From assembly GCA_025453675.1 (NCBI GenBank), contig JALOPW010000001.1:1-64000 (forward strand): a stretch of DNA of 64,000 nucleotides, in the 5' to 3' direction. The stretch is from Methanolinea sp. Its GTDB lineage: Archaea > Halobacteriota > Methanomicrobia > Methanomicrobiales > Methanospirillaceae. The first letter of the stretch is position 1. Every line of letters starts with the position of its first letter. Made by a program: the position numbers and the translations under genes. The notes below the pieces were generated by a model. The model did no database searches. It was not told where the DNA came from and saw only the letters and a program-made list of their open reading frames with translations. This document shows positions 16,285 to 25,033 of the stretch, piece after piece.

Positions 16285-18354
16285 ATGGCACGAAAACGTG
16301 TGACGCTGGTCACCGCCTTTCATCCCGCCCTGCTTCGGAATGCCGTCATTGATGCCTTCAAGAAACTCGACCTGCGGAGGCAGTTCGAGAATCCGGTTAT
16401 GTTCTGTGTGGAAATTGGCGGAATCCTGACCACTCTGGCATTCCTGTATGATCTCATCATGCCGACAAGGGAATCCGCACTCTTCACAGGGATGGTCTCG
16501 GCATGGCTCTGGCTGACGGTACTATTTTCCAATTTTGCTGAATCATTGGCCGAAGGGCGTGGAAAAGCCCGTGCTGCCTCCCTCCGGCGGTCGAGGACCA
16601 CCATGACCGCCAGGAAACTGGCATCGCCTCAGTTCTCTTCTCCGTTTGAGTCCGTGGCATCGACGGATCTCAGGCCCGGCGACCTTGTTCTTGTTCAGAC
16701 CGGCGACCTCATCCCGAGTGATGGGGAGGTCATCGCGGGGGCTGCCCTGATCAACGAGGCAGCCATCACCGGAGAGTCCGCTCCTGTGGTGCGTGAATCC
16801 GGAGGCGACCGGAGTGCTGTGACCGGGGGGACCACCGTGATTGCGAATGAAGTTATCATCCGGATCACCGCAGAGCCGGGTAAGACCTTCCTCGATTGCA
16901 TGATCCAGATGATCGAGGGAGCGAAACGGAGGAAGACCCCGAATGAGCAGGCACTTGAGACCCTGCTGTTTTCGCTGACGGGGGTCTTCCTGCTCGTGGT
17001 GGCGGTCATCTGGCCGGTATCAGCCTACAGTGCAGCGACTTCCGGAAGCGGGAGCCCGGTGCATCTCGTGGTGCTGGTCGCACTGTTCGTCTGCCTTGCT
17101 CCTACCACCATTGCCGCACTCCTACCTGCGATTGGTATCGCCGGGATGGACCGGCTATTCCAGAGAAATATCATTGCCATGTCGGGAAGGGCTATCGAGG
17201 CGGCCGGGGACGTGAATATTCTCCTCCTTGACAAGACTGGCACCATCACCCTCGGGAACCGCCAGGCAGCAGCGTTCATCCCGATCGAGGGCGTCGTGGA
17301 AGCAGATCTTGTCAATGCGGCATACTGCGCATCCTATAATGATGAGACACCAGAAGGCAGGAGCGTGGTCACTCTTGCCTGCGCATCGGGCGGCTCAATT
17401 AGCTGCCCTCCCGAAAAAGCAGTTTTCATCCCTTTCTCCGCACAGACACGCATGAGCGGGATGGATATCGACGGGGTCTCCTACCGCAAGGGTGCGACGG
17501 ATGCGATCACCAGTGAGGTTGGCTCGGCGGGGAAACCGATTCCCCCGGATCTTACCCAGAAGGTGACACGGATTGCACAGACCGGTGGGACCCCGCTCGT
17601 GGTCAGCAGGGATCACACCATCCTCGGCGTAGTGCATCTCAAGGACATCCTCAAGCCAGGTGTTCGTGAGAGGTTCTTTGACCTCCGCCGTATGGGTATC
17701 AGGACGGTGATGATCACAGGGGACAACCGGCTTACCGCCGCAGCTATCGCCGCGGAAGCGGGTGTGGATGATTTCCTGGCGGAGGCGAAACCCGATGACA
17801 AGCTCCGGCTAATCAAGACCTACCAGGAAGAGGGGTATATGGTGGCCATGACCGGGGATGGCACGAATGACGCCCCGGCGCTCGCCCAGGCGGACGTGGC
17901 GGTGGCCATGAATAACGGGACCCAGCCGGCCCGCGAGGCGGCAAATATCATTGACCTTGATTCGGACCCGACCAAACTGATCGACGTCGTAGAGATCGGA
18001 AAACAAATCCTGATGACCCGGGGGGCTCTCACCACCTTTTCCATTGCAAATGACGTGGCGAAGTACTTTGCCATCATCCCCGCAGCATTCCTGGCGATCT
18101 ACCCTCAGCTTGCAGTTCTCAATGTCATGGGACTTGCCACCCCGGAGTCCGCCATACTCTCCGCCGTCATTTTCAACGCTCTGATCATCCCCCTGCTCAT
18201 TCCGCTCGCGCTCCGGGGAGTGCAGTTCCGGCCCATGCCCGCCGCACGGTTATTTACCTACAACCTTGTCATCTTCGGGCTCGGTGGAATTGTGGCACCC
18301 TTCCTTGGGATCAAGGCTATCGATCTCCTCATCTCGACGGTGGTACCCCTATGA
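16285..18354 (+). CDS. kdpB: potassium-transporting P-type ATPase subunit B
   Basis: A 689-residue catalytic subunit of the Kdp complex (P-type ATPase class IA). Key motifs are TGES in '[10 protein letters not shown]', the phosphorylated Asp in '[14 protein letters not shown]' (about residue 316), and the hinge '[25 protein letters not shown]', with '[17 protein letters not shown]' in the membrane domain. It uses ATP hydrolysis to move K+ received through KdpA. It starts one base after the kdpA stop and its own stop overlaps the kdpC start (ATGA). Length and motif set are complete, so the pump should be functional. Confidence 0.97.
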   Translation: MARKRVTLVTAFHPALLRNAVIDAFKKLDLRRQFENPVMFCVEIGGILTTLAFLYDLIMPTRESALFTGMVSAWLWLTVLFSNFAESLAEGRGKARAASLRRSRTTMTARKLASPQFSSPFESVASTDLRPGDLVLVQTGDLIPSDGEVIAGAALINEAAITGESAPVVRESGGDRSAVTGGTTVIANEVIIRITAEPGKTFLDCMIQMIEGAKRRKTPNEQALETLLFSLTGVFLLVVAVIWPVSAYSAATSGSGSPVHLVVLVALFVCLAPTTIAALLPAIGIAGMDRLFQRNIIAMSGRAIEAAGDVNILLLDKTGTITLGNRQAAAFIPIEGVVEADLVNAAYCASYNDETPEGRSVVTLACASGGSISCPPEKAVFIPFSAQTRMSGMDIDGVSYRKGATDAITSEVGSAGKPIPPDLTQKVTRIAQTGGTPLVVSRDHTILGVVHLKDILKPGVRERFFDLRRMGIRTVMITGDNRLTAAAIAAEAGVDDFLAEAKPDDKLRLIKTYQEEGYMVAMTGDGTNDAPALAQADVAVAMNNGTQPAREAANIIDLDSDPTKLIDVVEIGKQILMTRGALTTFSIANDVAKYFAIIPAAFLAIYPQLAVLNVMGLATPESAILSAVIFNALIIPLLIPLALRGVQFRPMPAARLFTYNLVIFGLGGIVAPFLGIKAIDLLISTVVPL

Positions 18355-18929
18355 TTTGGAGAAAACCCCTCAAGACAGCCTTCCTTCTCTTTGGAGTACT
18401 ACTCCTCATCACAGGTGTGGTCTATCCTCTCTTTGTGGCTGGCGTTGCTGATCTTGCATTTCCCCACCAGGCCCACGGCAGCCTTGTCCGGAACGAGAGC
18501 GGGGCAGTAATGGGATCGGAACTGATCGGCCTGCATTTCACCGGACCTCGCTATTTTGAAGGGAGACCCTCCTCGACGCAGGGAGCCACCTACAATGCGG
18601 CACAATCGGGAGGATCCAATCTTGGGCCGTCAAATCCTGCCCTCCTCCGGGATGTGAATATGACCATCCTCCACCTGAAAAGCCTGGGAATAACTGGGCC
18701 CTGGCCGGGAGATCTCGTGACGTCATCCGCAAGCGGTCTCGACCCGCATATCACTCTCGATGCAGCGTTGTTGCAGGTTCCGGTCGTTGCAAAAGCACGT
18801 GGGATAAACGAGGAAGATGTGCGGACTCTCGTGATTGAGAATATCGTCTCGAATCCCTTCTTACCTCACCATGAGTATGTGAATGTCTTCTCCCTGAACA
18901 GGGCACTCGACCGTGGGGGTGTCCCATGA
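18351..18929 (+). CDS. kdpC: potassium-transporting ATPase subunit C
   Basis: A 192-residue accessory subunit with one N-terminal membrane helix (residues about 9-31). The family stretches '[17 protein letters not shown]' and '[18 protein letters not shown]' are followed by '[24 protein letters not shown]' and a C-terminal '[11 protein letters not shown]'. KdpC stabilises the complex and is thought to help nucleotide or K+ handling. The start overlaps kdpB and the stop overlaps kdpD by four bases each, showing translational coupling. Confidence 0.96.
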   Translation: MIWRKPLKTAFLLFGVLLLITGVVYPLFVAGVADLAFPHQAHGSLVRNESGAVMGSELIGLHFTGPRYFEGRPSSTQGATYNAAQSGGSNLGPSNPALLRDVNMTILHLKSLGITGPWPGDLVTSSASGLDPHITLDAALLQVPVVAKARGINEEDVRTLVIENIVSNPFLPHHEYVNVFSLNRALDRGGVP

Positions 18930-20866
18930 ACTCCCCTCTCGACCAGGACAGGAAGAGGCCGGCACCGGATGACCTCCTTGCGCTTGCCAATGCAGAGGAG
19001 CGGGCGGCACGTCATGGAAAGCTCATCATCTATCTCGGGTACGCCGCCGGCGTGGGAAAGACCTATACCATGCTCTGGGATGCCCTCCAGCGCCGGGCGG
19101 AGGGAAACGACGTGGTCATCGGCTACGTGGAGACCCACAAGCGGGTGGAGACCGACGCTCTCTCTGCTTCCCTGGAGAGCATTCCCCCGGAACAAATCTG
19201 GTACCAGGGGCTCGAGATTCGCGAAATGGATCTTGATACCATCATGGCAAGGAAACCGGCTATCGTCCTCGTGGACGAGCTGGCCCACACCAATGCCCCG
19301 AGCTCCCGGCACCTGAAGCGTTTCCAGGACATTGAAGAGCTCCTCAGGGCAGGGATCTCAGTCTACACAACGGTCAATATCCAGCATGTTGAGAGTCTGA
19401 ACGATGCGATCTCCCAAATTACTGGCATCCAGGTGAAAGAAACAGTTCCTGACACGTTTTTCAATCTTGCAGACGATATCCGGCTGATCGACCTCACCCC
19501 CGAGGAGCTCATCGCACGCCTGAAAGCAGGGAAAGTGTACCTCGGAGAGATGGCTGCGCAGGCGGTGGATCATTTCTTCTCTACAGGAAACCTGATCGCT
19601 CTCCGCCAGCTGACGCTGCGGTACCTTGCCCAACGGACCGACCGGCAGATGGTGACCCACATGAGGGCCCGAGCCATCCCCGGTCCCTGGCCGGCAGTGG
19701 AACGCCTCCTCGTGGCCATTCGTCCAGGCCCCACCGCAGAAGCCATGGTCAGGGCGGCATATCGCGATTCCCAGCGTTTGAATGCGGAATGGGTGGTCTT
19801 ATCAGTTGAGGAAGAGCGGGAAGGCCCCCCCACAGCACAGGAACGAGCCTGGCTCAGCGACGCCATGGACACTGCCAGGAAATTGGGGGGAAAGATTGTG
19901 ATCTACCGCGGTGAGGATGTCGCACACGAAATACTGCGATATGCCCGCCAGCATAATGTGACCACCATCATGCTCGGGAAGCCCCGGGGCCTGGACATCC
20001 TGTTCTCTCCGGTATACCGTATCATGCGCAAGTCACCGGGGATCGATATCATTCTCTTCGATGCAAAGGGAATACCGTCTCTTCCCCTGGAACAGCAGAT
20101 ACCCCGCCTCCTTCCCAGGGATTACCTCATTACCCTGGTGCTTATCCTTGCGGTCACGCTTGTGAATTACCTGCTACTTGGCACCATCAGCACGGCAAAT
20201 CTCATCATCATCCAGCTTCTGCCTGTGGTGGTGAGTGCATGGTTCTTCAGCAGGGGGGCCTCCATTTTCGCCGCAGTGGTGAGCATCTTCGTCTTTGATT
20301 TCGCCTTTGTCGCCCCATATCACACGCTGAATATCTCGGACTGGGAATACTTCATCTCATTTACAGGGTATGTGATCATCGCGATCATCATCAGTCACCT
20401 CGCCAATCGTCTTCGGTATCTCATCCCCCAGATCAGGGAGAGCGAGGCCACGGTTGCCGCGGTTGCAGGTTTGTCGAAAGATATGGTGGATACCCAGAGC
20501 TATGATGATGTGCTGGAGATTCTGGCAAGGCATATGCGATCGTTCGCACCCGGCAGGGTTGCCATACTGGTTCCCGATGACAGCGGCCTCCGGGTGGCCA
20601 CTGGCGACCATGACTATCCTTTCACAGATAAAGAGATGACAATTGCCCGGTGGGTCTACGAGAACGGTGAGGTGGCAGGGCGGGGTACTGATACCCTTGT
20701 GGGAGGCACCGGTCATTATGTACCGATGAAAGCCCATGGTCTGGTATATGGTGTACTGGCATTTGCCTTCCAGAATCCGGATTCAGTGCTGACCCTGGAG
20801 ACCAAGGGGGTCCCTGAAGCGATGGCCCAGCTTGGGGCGCTCGCTCTCGAACGGTTGATGAAATAA
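18926..20866 (+). CDS. kdpD: KdpD-type sensor lacking the histidine kinase domain
   Basis: A 646-residue protein that covers only the sensory part of KdpD. The KdpD domain has a Walker A GYAAGVGKT (residues 38-46) and 'IVLVDELAHTNAPSSRH'. A USP-like domain lies at about 250-370 (ending in 'NVTTIMLGKPR'). A four-helix membrane block (DUF4118-like, about 393-492) is followed by a GAF-like domain up to the C-terminus (about 510-645). There is no H-box, N-box or HATPase region: the frame ends in 'ALERLMK' and 230 empty bases follow. No KdpE response regulator is present nearby. It may regulate the pump directly (ligand or c-di-AMP binding by the USP domain is known for some KdpD) or partner a kinase elsewhere; that is inference. 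Confidence 0.93.
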   Translation: MNSPLDQDRKRPAPDDLLALANAEERAARHGKLIIYLGYAAGVGKTYTMLWDALQRRAEGNDVVIGYVETHKRVETDALSASLESIPPEQIWYQGLEIREMDLDTIMARKPAIVLVDELAHTNAPSSRHLKRFQDIEELLRAGISVYTTVNIQHVESLNDAISQITGIQVKETVPDTFFNLADDIRLIDLTPEELIARLKAGKVYLGEMAAQAVDHFFSTGNLIALRQLTLRYLAQRTDRQMVTHMRARAIPGPWPAVERLLVAIRPGPTAEAMVRAAYRDSQRLNAEWVVLSVEEEREGPPTAQERAWLSDAMDTARKLGGKIVIYRGEDVAHEILRYARQHNVTTIMLGKPRGLDILFSPVYRIMRKSPGIDIILFDAKGIPSLPLEQQIPRLLPRDYLITLVLILAVTLVNYLLLGTISTANLIIIQLLPVVVSAWFFSRGASIFAAVVSIFVFDFAFVAPYHTLNISDWEYFISFTGYVIIAIIISHLANRLRYLIPQIRESEATVAAVAGLSKDMVDTQSYDDVLEILARHMRSFAPGRVAILVPDDSGLRVATGDHDYPFTDKEMTIARWVYENGEVAGRGTDTLVGGTGHYVPMKAHGLVYGVLAFAFQNPDSVLTLETKGVPEAMAQLGALALERLMK

Positions 20867-20902
20867 GGGATTGACAAGTTTGAAGTATGGGTGCCGAACG
20901 GG

Positions 20903-21003
20903 CATCTCCCTATAAAACTACCTTGCACTTTTTCAACAGCATTTCTGTGCATGCGTAAGATTACGTGATTTAAGGGATTCTTTGGAAACCCGGCTGGGGT
21001 TTA
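20903..21003. repeat. dispersed intergenic repeat, copy B
   Basis: This is the partner of 2219-2320 (blocks listed there). This copy also contains a local hairpin AAACCC-GGCTG-GGGTTT (20987-21003) at the conserved AACC.GG.TGGGG segment; the pairing is weaker in copy A. It lies between the kdpD stop and the small zinc-ribbon gene at 21098, and is followed by a run of seven T (21013-21019) that could end kdp transcription. Confidence 0.6.
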
Positions 21004-21097
21004 ATAGTCCACTTTTTTTGTCACTTGGTTACCGATTCAGTGGTTTTCATGATTCGAACGCAAACCTTTTACTAAATCTCTTGGAAAATATCCGGTT

Positions 21098-21256
21098 ATG
21101 TGTCGCAGGACGAATTGTCCCGTCTGTAGCGCGGAAAAGGTGCGGGTCGCGATGGTGAGGGCGTACATCAGGCCAAAAGGTCCAGACGGAAAACTGAGAA
21201 TTATTCCCGTCGGCTGGTGGTGCCCCGCCTGCAGAACCTTCCAGAATGATGTATGA
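21098..21256 (+). CDS. small zinc-ribbon protein (52 aa)
   Basis: ATG to TGA encodes 52 residues with two CxxC knuckles: Cys7-Pro-Val-Cys10 near the N-terminus and 'WWCPAC' near the C-terminus, separated by a basic beta-like stretch (VRVAMVRAYIRPKG). That is the layout of a rubredoxin-like zinc ribbon. It is a plausible real gene because both Cys pairs and the hydrophobic/basic pattern are typical of archaeal micro-proteins. A longer antisense frame over the same bases has no such features. No family name can be given. An extra Cys lies at residue 2. Confidence 0.6.
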   Translation: MCRRTNCPVCSAEKVRVAMVRAYIRPKGPDGKLRIIPVGWWCPACRTFQNDV

Positions 21257-21333
21257 GACACACTCATCCGAATACATTCGGATTTTGCCAATCGGGCAGT
21301 ATTGAAGAGTGATGTGTGCAGGATTTATCCCCT

Positions 21334-22182
21334 TCACAACTCCCCAATCACCAGGACTCTCCACTCGGTCCCGTGAAGCCCGACGGTGGACCAGAAGGTC
21401 TCTTTCTTGACGACCTTCCCGAACCCTGTGCTGTAGAACGAGTAGGTGTCATACCCGGAGCGGTTCCCTTCAAGGTTCCTGGCAACCTTGAGAATCTCCG
21501 GGAATTCTGCATAGAGTGTCTCGTTGAAGGTCTCTTTTCCCACCTCGGCCGGGTCGGGGTCGTAGAGGATTCGTGCGCCGACCTCTGTGACCATGAACGT
21601 ATACGGTGTCCCTTTTACCGTATCCTCTGTGACAGGCGCAATCAGTTCATAGGGCAGGAACGTCGTACTGACCACGCCGGCGAACGCTCCATCAGGTGAG
21701 AGAACGGGGTATCCAATCGCCACCGCTTCTCCGCCCTGGGCCAGGGGAAAGAGATCGCTCATCAGGGGCACCTTTCTCTCAAGGGCCTGCTGAACGGTCT
21801 CCTGGCCTGAGAGATCCTGGCCGAGGAGGACTTTTACGTTCTCCGGTTCTGCCGCGAGGACTGTGCCGTTCTCGTCGTAGGTGATCATGGTGAGGATGGC
21901 GGGGTGGGATGCCATGGCGTCTTTCAGCACCGCATCTGACTCCGGACCGGAGAGCCCGGTTGTACTGAGTGCGAGTGCTGTATCGGAGGTTGTCTCATCA
22001 AGGCGATTGAGGGAATCCTGCGTAGCGCTGGTCACATCGCCAAGGAGTGTATGCATCGCTTCATGGCTGGAGGCCGGGGCCTGTTCGGGCACTCCGTTAA
22101 TCTCCCGCTCCTGCAGGCAGCCTGCCCCGAGAAGGAAGGGAAGCACCACAAGGAAAAAGATGAGATACCGGAGCCTGTTCAT
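21334..22182 (-). CDS. Cache-domain sensory lipoprotein
   Basis: A 282-residue protein with a lipoprotein signal (lipobox GAGC, Cys22) and an extracellular Cache/PDC-like fold. The pattern includes 'ILTMITYDENGTVLAAEP', 'LLGQDLSGQETVQQALERK', 'AVAIGYPVLSPDGAFAGVVS' and 'VTEVGARILYDPDPAEVGK', as in dCache ligand-binding domains of chemoreceptors and kinases. There is no cytoplasmic output domain, so it must act as a free sensor or solute-binding partner. It stands alone on the minus strand between the small zinc-ribbon gene and a divergent Gln-rich protein. The ligand is unknown. Confidence 0.78.
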   Translation of the reverse strand: MNRLRYLIFFLVVLPFLLGAGCLQEREINGVPEQAPASSHEAMHTLLGDVTSATQDSLNRLDETTSDTALALSTTGLSGPESDAVLKDAMASHPAILTMITYDENGTVLAAEPENVKVLLGQDLSGQETVQQALERKVPLMSDLFPLAQGGEAVAIGYPVLSPDGAFAGVVSTTFLPYELIAPVTEDTVKGTPYTFMVTEVGARILYDPDPAEVGKETFNETLYAEFPEILKVARNLEGNRSGYDTYSFYSTGFGKVVKKETFWSTVGLHGTEWRVLVIGEL

Positions 22183-22388
22183 CCGGTACAGGGTATGGTG
22201 TCTTTTGTGTTTTTCTTTTTGATCGGGATACAGGGGAGTCTCCCGGTTCTCAGGAGGGTATGTTTCCCCGGTCCCGGGGAGAGGGTATAGTATTTTTCGT
22301 TTGAAATTGGGCAGTCATCTCCTTTGATCGCAGTCAAGTTTTTCTATTCTCACTCATCACCGTTGAGTTGATTGAGATCATCAAGGTG

Positions 22389-23237
22389 ATGACAGTGATT
22401 CGAAAAATATCGGTCAGAAAAATATCGGTTATAGTGATCCTTCTCCTCTTCCTTTCCGTGTTGAGCATCCCGGCGATCGCAGCGGGCGGAAACGGCGGTT
22501 CTGACGGATCAGACGGAGCGGGTTCAGGAGGTTCCGGGGGAGACGGGAGCGGAGGCGAATCAGCAGGGAATGCCGGAGGCGGGACAGGCTCATCAGGTCC
22601 GCAAGGGCCGGAAACCCAGTTGCTGCAGGAAGAGCAGGAGAGGAGGCAGCAGGAGATCATCGATCAGCCCGGGGTCCAGATCAACCAGCAGGACCAGGAC
22701 CAGACCCAGGGCAGGACCAATGTCGATACCGCTGACGAATCCACCAGGGCGGACCTCCTCCGCCAGAGAGACCGGGATCTCTTCCTCCAGCAGGTCAGCC
22801 TGCAGGAACAGAACCTCTCGCAGGTTCAGGACCAGGAACAGGCACAGGTGGATATTGCACTCTATGCACTTTCTATCTCCGGAAATGTGACCGGGAGCAG
22901 CGGACCCGATCTGACACTCCTTGCCAAAGAGGTAGCCAGCTCCTTTGCGGCTGCAATCCAGGCAGAGCAGCAGATCAGGACCCGGAGTTCTCTCTCGCGG
23001 ATGCTCTTTGGCGGGGACCGGGAAGCAGCCGGGCTGTTGATCCACTATGCGGACCAGAACCAGCAGCATATCCGAGAGATGGAGCAGCTGGTTGCGAACT
23101 GCTCAGATTGTGACCCTCAGGTTCGGGTGATGCTGGAACAGCAATTCACCATCCTCTCCCAGGAACAGAACAGGATCACTGTTGTCGGGCAGCAGGAACA
23201 GGGCGAGAGGGGGCTGTTTGGCTGGTTGTTCGGCTGA
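22389..23237 (+). CDS. secreted Gly-linker / Gln-rich protein of unknown function
   Basis: A 282-residue protein. A hydrophobic signal or anchor lies at about residues 10-31 (VIVILLLFLSVLSIPAIAA). A Gly/Ser/Asp linker follows at about 32-72 (runs such as GGSDGSDGAGSGGSGGDGSG). A strongly Gln/Glu-rich, probably helical region spans about 75-145 (QEEQERRQQE, QQVSLQEQNLSQVQDQEQAQ). A structured C-terminal half has one Cys pair (NCSDC) and a glycine/aromatic end (GLFGWLFG). I do not recognise the family. The ATG at 22389 is chosen as the first Met before the signal; a TTG at 22368 would add seven residues. A hairpin-plus-T-run terminator follows at 23366. Confidence 0.7.
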   Translation: MTVIRKISVRKISVIVILLLFLSVLSIPAIAAGGNGGSDGSDGAGSGGSGGDGSGGESAGNAGGGTGSSGPQGPETQLLQEEQERRQQEIIDQPGVQINQQDQDQTQGRTNVDTADESTRADLLRQRDRDLFLQQVSLQEQNLSQVQDQEQAQVDIALYALSISGNVTGSSGPDLTLLAKEVASSFAAAIQAEQQIRTRSSLSRMLFGGDREAAGLLIHYADQNQQHIREMEQLVANCSDCDPQVRVMLEQQFTILSQEQNRITVVGQQEQGERGLFGWLFG

Positions 23238-23365
23238 ACACGATATCTTTTTTCGATGTGTGAAGGGTAATCGAGAGCAATTTCCGTTGAGGAGTGAAAC
23301 GACGAAACCGGTAGTGCTCTCATTGCACGATACCCTGTGAGACTCCAGGTCCCAGTTTTACCTGG

Positions 23366-23396
23366 AACAGGAACAGATTGAACATCCTGTTTTTTT
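23366..23396 (+). terminator. hairpin with T run
   Basis: AACAGGA (23366-23372) pairs perfectly with TCCTGTT (23385-23391) around a 12-base loop, and the right arm runs into seven consecutive T (23390-23396). It lies 130 bases after the Gln-rich protein gene and 110 before the next gene, so it probably ends that transcript. Confidence 0.55.
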
Positions 23397-23506
23397 GACC
23401 CGGTGGCAGCTCGCATGCCTCAATTCCTTCCAGCCCACCCACCCGGGCCATGCAGTATTCAGGTCCGGAATAACGCATAATAGTGCGGACTGCGTAGATA
23501 TCACGC

Positions 23507-23884
23507 ATGAAGGAGTGGATAAAAGACGCCGTGGGACTCGGCACGGTGCTCTGGCTGTTCGGCTACCTCGCCTCGCTGGTGCTCTTCCTCTCGCCGTACG
23601 CGGATATCATGGGCTGGATCATCACTGCCGTCTTCACTCCGGTCACCATCGCGGTTACCTGGTGGTGGTTCAGAAGGAGGGACATTCCCCTCACCTGTTT
23701 CGTCATGGTCGGGGTGGCGTGGACCGTAATCGCGGTGGTGCTCGATTACGTATTCATCGTCCAGCTCTTCCAGGCCACCTATTACGGCCTTGACGTGTAT
23801 GTGTACTATGCCCTGACCTTCCTGATCCCTGTAGGGGTTGGCCTGTATATGATACAGACCCGTGGGAAGAATGCGGCCGCGTAA
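23507..23884 (+). CDS. small four-helix membrane protein of unknown function
   Basis: A 125-residue protein with four clear membrane helices: about residues 8-30, 34-54, 62-88 and 98-118. The loop 'WWWFRRRDIPL' between helices 2 and 3 is positively charged and probably cytoplasmic. Similar short four-helix proteins are scattered in Methanomicrobiales, usually without assigned function. No catalytic motif is visible. It starts from ATG at 23507 ('atcacgcatgaagg'), alone on the plus strand after a likely terminator. The following 600 bases are decayed sequence. Confidence 0.7.
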   Translation: MKEWIKDAVGLGTVLWLFGYLASLVLFLSPYADIMGWIITAVFTPVTIAVTWWWFRRRDIPLTCFVMVGVAWTVIAVVLDYVFIVQLFQATYYGLDVYVYYALTFLIPVGVGLYMIQTRGKNAAA

Positions 23885-23956
23885 AAGTGGTGTGCAGAAC
23901 GGGTATTCTAACAAACGGATTCTTTTTCTGTCTTCATTTTTTCCATTGCGGGTAGT

Positions 23957-24200
23957 TCATTTCACCACCCTCATATTGTTGACCTGGGGGAAGAACGACA
24001 CTCCCGTGATCCCGTCCGCCCGCCGGGCGGGAGATTGTTCCTGAGGGAGACCGTCCCTTCGGGGAGGAACTCCTCGATGCCTTCCCCCGGGTTTGGCACG
24101 TTCCGACGCTCGAAGAAGAATCCCCTGCTGGTCCCCCTCTCATAATGGTGATGGGAGCGAGGATCTGCTCGCGGTTGCGATCGTAGTGGAAAAGGGTCAT
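23957..24200 (-). pseudogene. multi-frameshift coding remnant, unidentified
   Basis: Three neighbouring minus-strand frames read like consecutive parts of one protein. 'MTLFHYDRNREQILAPITIM' runs from an ATG at 24200. Then, one frame over, come 'RGFFFERRNVPNPGEGIEEF' and 'LPEGTVSLRNNLPPGG'. In the third frame 'GITGVSFFPQVNNMRVVK' ends at TGA 23957. Each segment looks protein-like (aromatic and charged residues in balance), whereas the single long frame over the region degenerates into Ser/Arg/Gly repeats. I infer a gene broken by at least two small indels. I cannot name the family. Confidence 0.35.
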
Positions 24201-24263
24201 GCTATGCGGAATTTCTTGTTTTTTTGGGGAATAAAGGTAGGGGATAGGTGTGCCCGTTCGTGA

Positions 24264-24452
24264 TCGACATCGGACACCATTGAGTACCATCTAAAGTCTG
24301 GCTTCCTCCTGGCATCGGAATATGAGTGTGTGAGCCAGTGGGAGGGTGTTTCGGACGAGGTGTTCCTGGCAATCATTTTTGAGCAGGAGATCGTGCAGGG
24401 TGTGCACGGGATGGTCAGGTACCGGGACGAATTTGGTACAGCAATGGAATGA
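24264..24452 (+). other. short coding-like open frame without a start codon
   Basis: Between stops at 24261 and 24450 the plus frame encodes 62 residues of ordinary protein-like composition (for example 'SGFLLASEYECVSQWEGV' and 'EVFLAIIFEQEIVQG'), but the only start is a GTG leaving 37 residues. With the remnant next to it, this makes 23885-24497 look like a graveyard of one or more genes rather than regulatory DNA. Nothing is recognised. Confidence 0.25.
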
Positions 24453-24497
24453 GTGATGAAAAAGGGTGTAGGGTGGATAGAATAGAATTCCCCTCAA

Positions 24498-24920
24498 TTA
24501 TTGCTCTATCTGGAGAGAATGGGTCATGTTCGATATGACGATCCCTTTCTGTATCAGGAGTACCTCAATCTGGTATGTCCCTGCGGCGAGCCCCGAGCAG
24601 GAAGAACAAGTGGGGAGCTGATGATCATAGACCAGTGTGTGTGGACCTGGTGAGAGATTGACCGGTACCTCCTGGTGGAGCTGGAAGTCACCGTACCTGT
24701 CCTGTATGCCCAGAAGCCGGAGAGAAGCATTGCCCATATCCCCCTGTGAGCGTATAGAGACCGCTATCTTCATGATCTCTTTTGAATGATAGAGGTCCTT
24801 ATCGGTGGTGACTGATGTGATACTAGCGCTGGCTGGCCCATATAAAAACGGATACAAGACTATCCCACAGGCTGCAATTATTATCACGGCGATGATGAGA
24901 ATGAGGATATCACGTCGCAT
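24498..24920 (-). CDS. membrane-anchored beta-sandwich protein of unknown function
   Basis: A 140-residue protein. One N-terminal membrane helix (residues about 5-27) is followed by an extracellular domain with an Ig-like/CARDB-like alternation ('SITSVTTDKDLYHSKEIMKI', 'GPHTLVYDHQLP', 'AGTYQIEVLLIQKG'). A small Cys pair CSSC lies in its middle and could form a disulfide. It resembles the many single-domain secreted proteins of Methanomicrobiales, and no specific function can be assigned. The TATA-like atatttatag at about 24942-24951 on this strand is a reasonable promoter. It lies 113 bases downstream of the 3' end of the histidine kinase gene on the same strand. Confidence 0.65.
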   Translation of the reverse strand: MRRDILILIIAVIIIAACGIVLYPFLYGPASASITSVTTDKDLYHSKEIMKIAVSIRSQGDMGNASLRLLGIQDRYGDFQLHQEVPVNLSPGPHTLVYDHQLPTCSSCSGLAAGTYQIEVLLIQKGIVISNMTHSLQIEQ

Positions 24921-25033
24921 ACAGAGAGGTGGTACCTGTTTGCTATAAATATCTCAGTATTACAGATCCCTCCGTTCATTTGGACTTTTGGTTCAATGTC
25001 CCCATTTTTTCGTTAAATTAAACTTTCTCCATA

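Noticed and set aside
24010-24040. GC-rich inverted repeat (CCGCCCG/CGGGCGG) as a structured RNA or terminator
   Set aside because: It is accounted for by a Pro-Pro-Gly-Gly stretch of the decayed coding remnant and has no T run.
23934-24290. A single minus-strand gene of 118 codons
   Set aside because: The frame turns into Ser/Arg/Gly low complexity; the protein-like parts are spread over three frames, so a broken gene is more likely.
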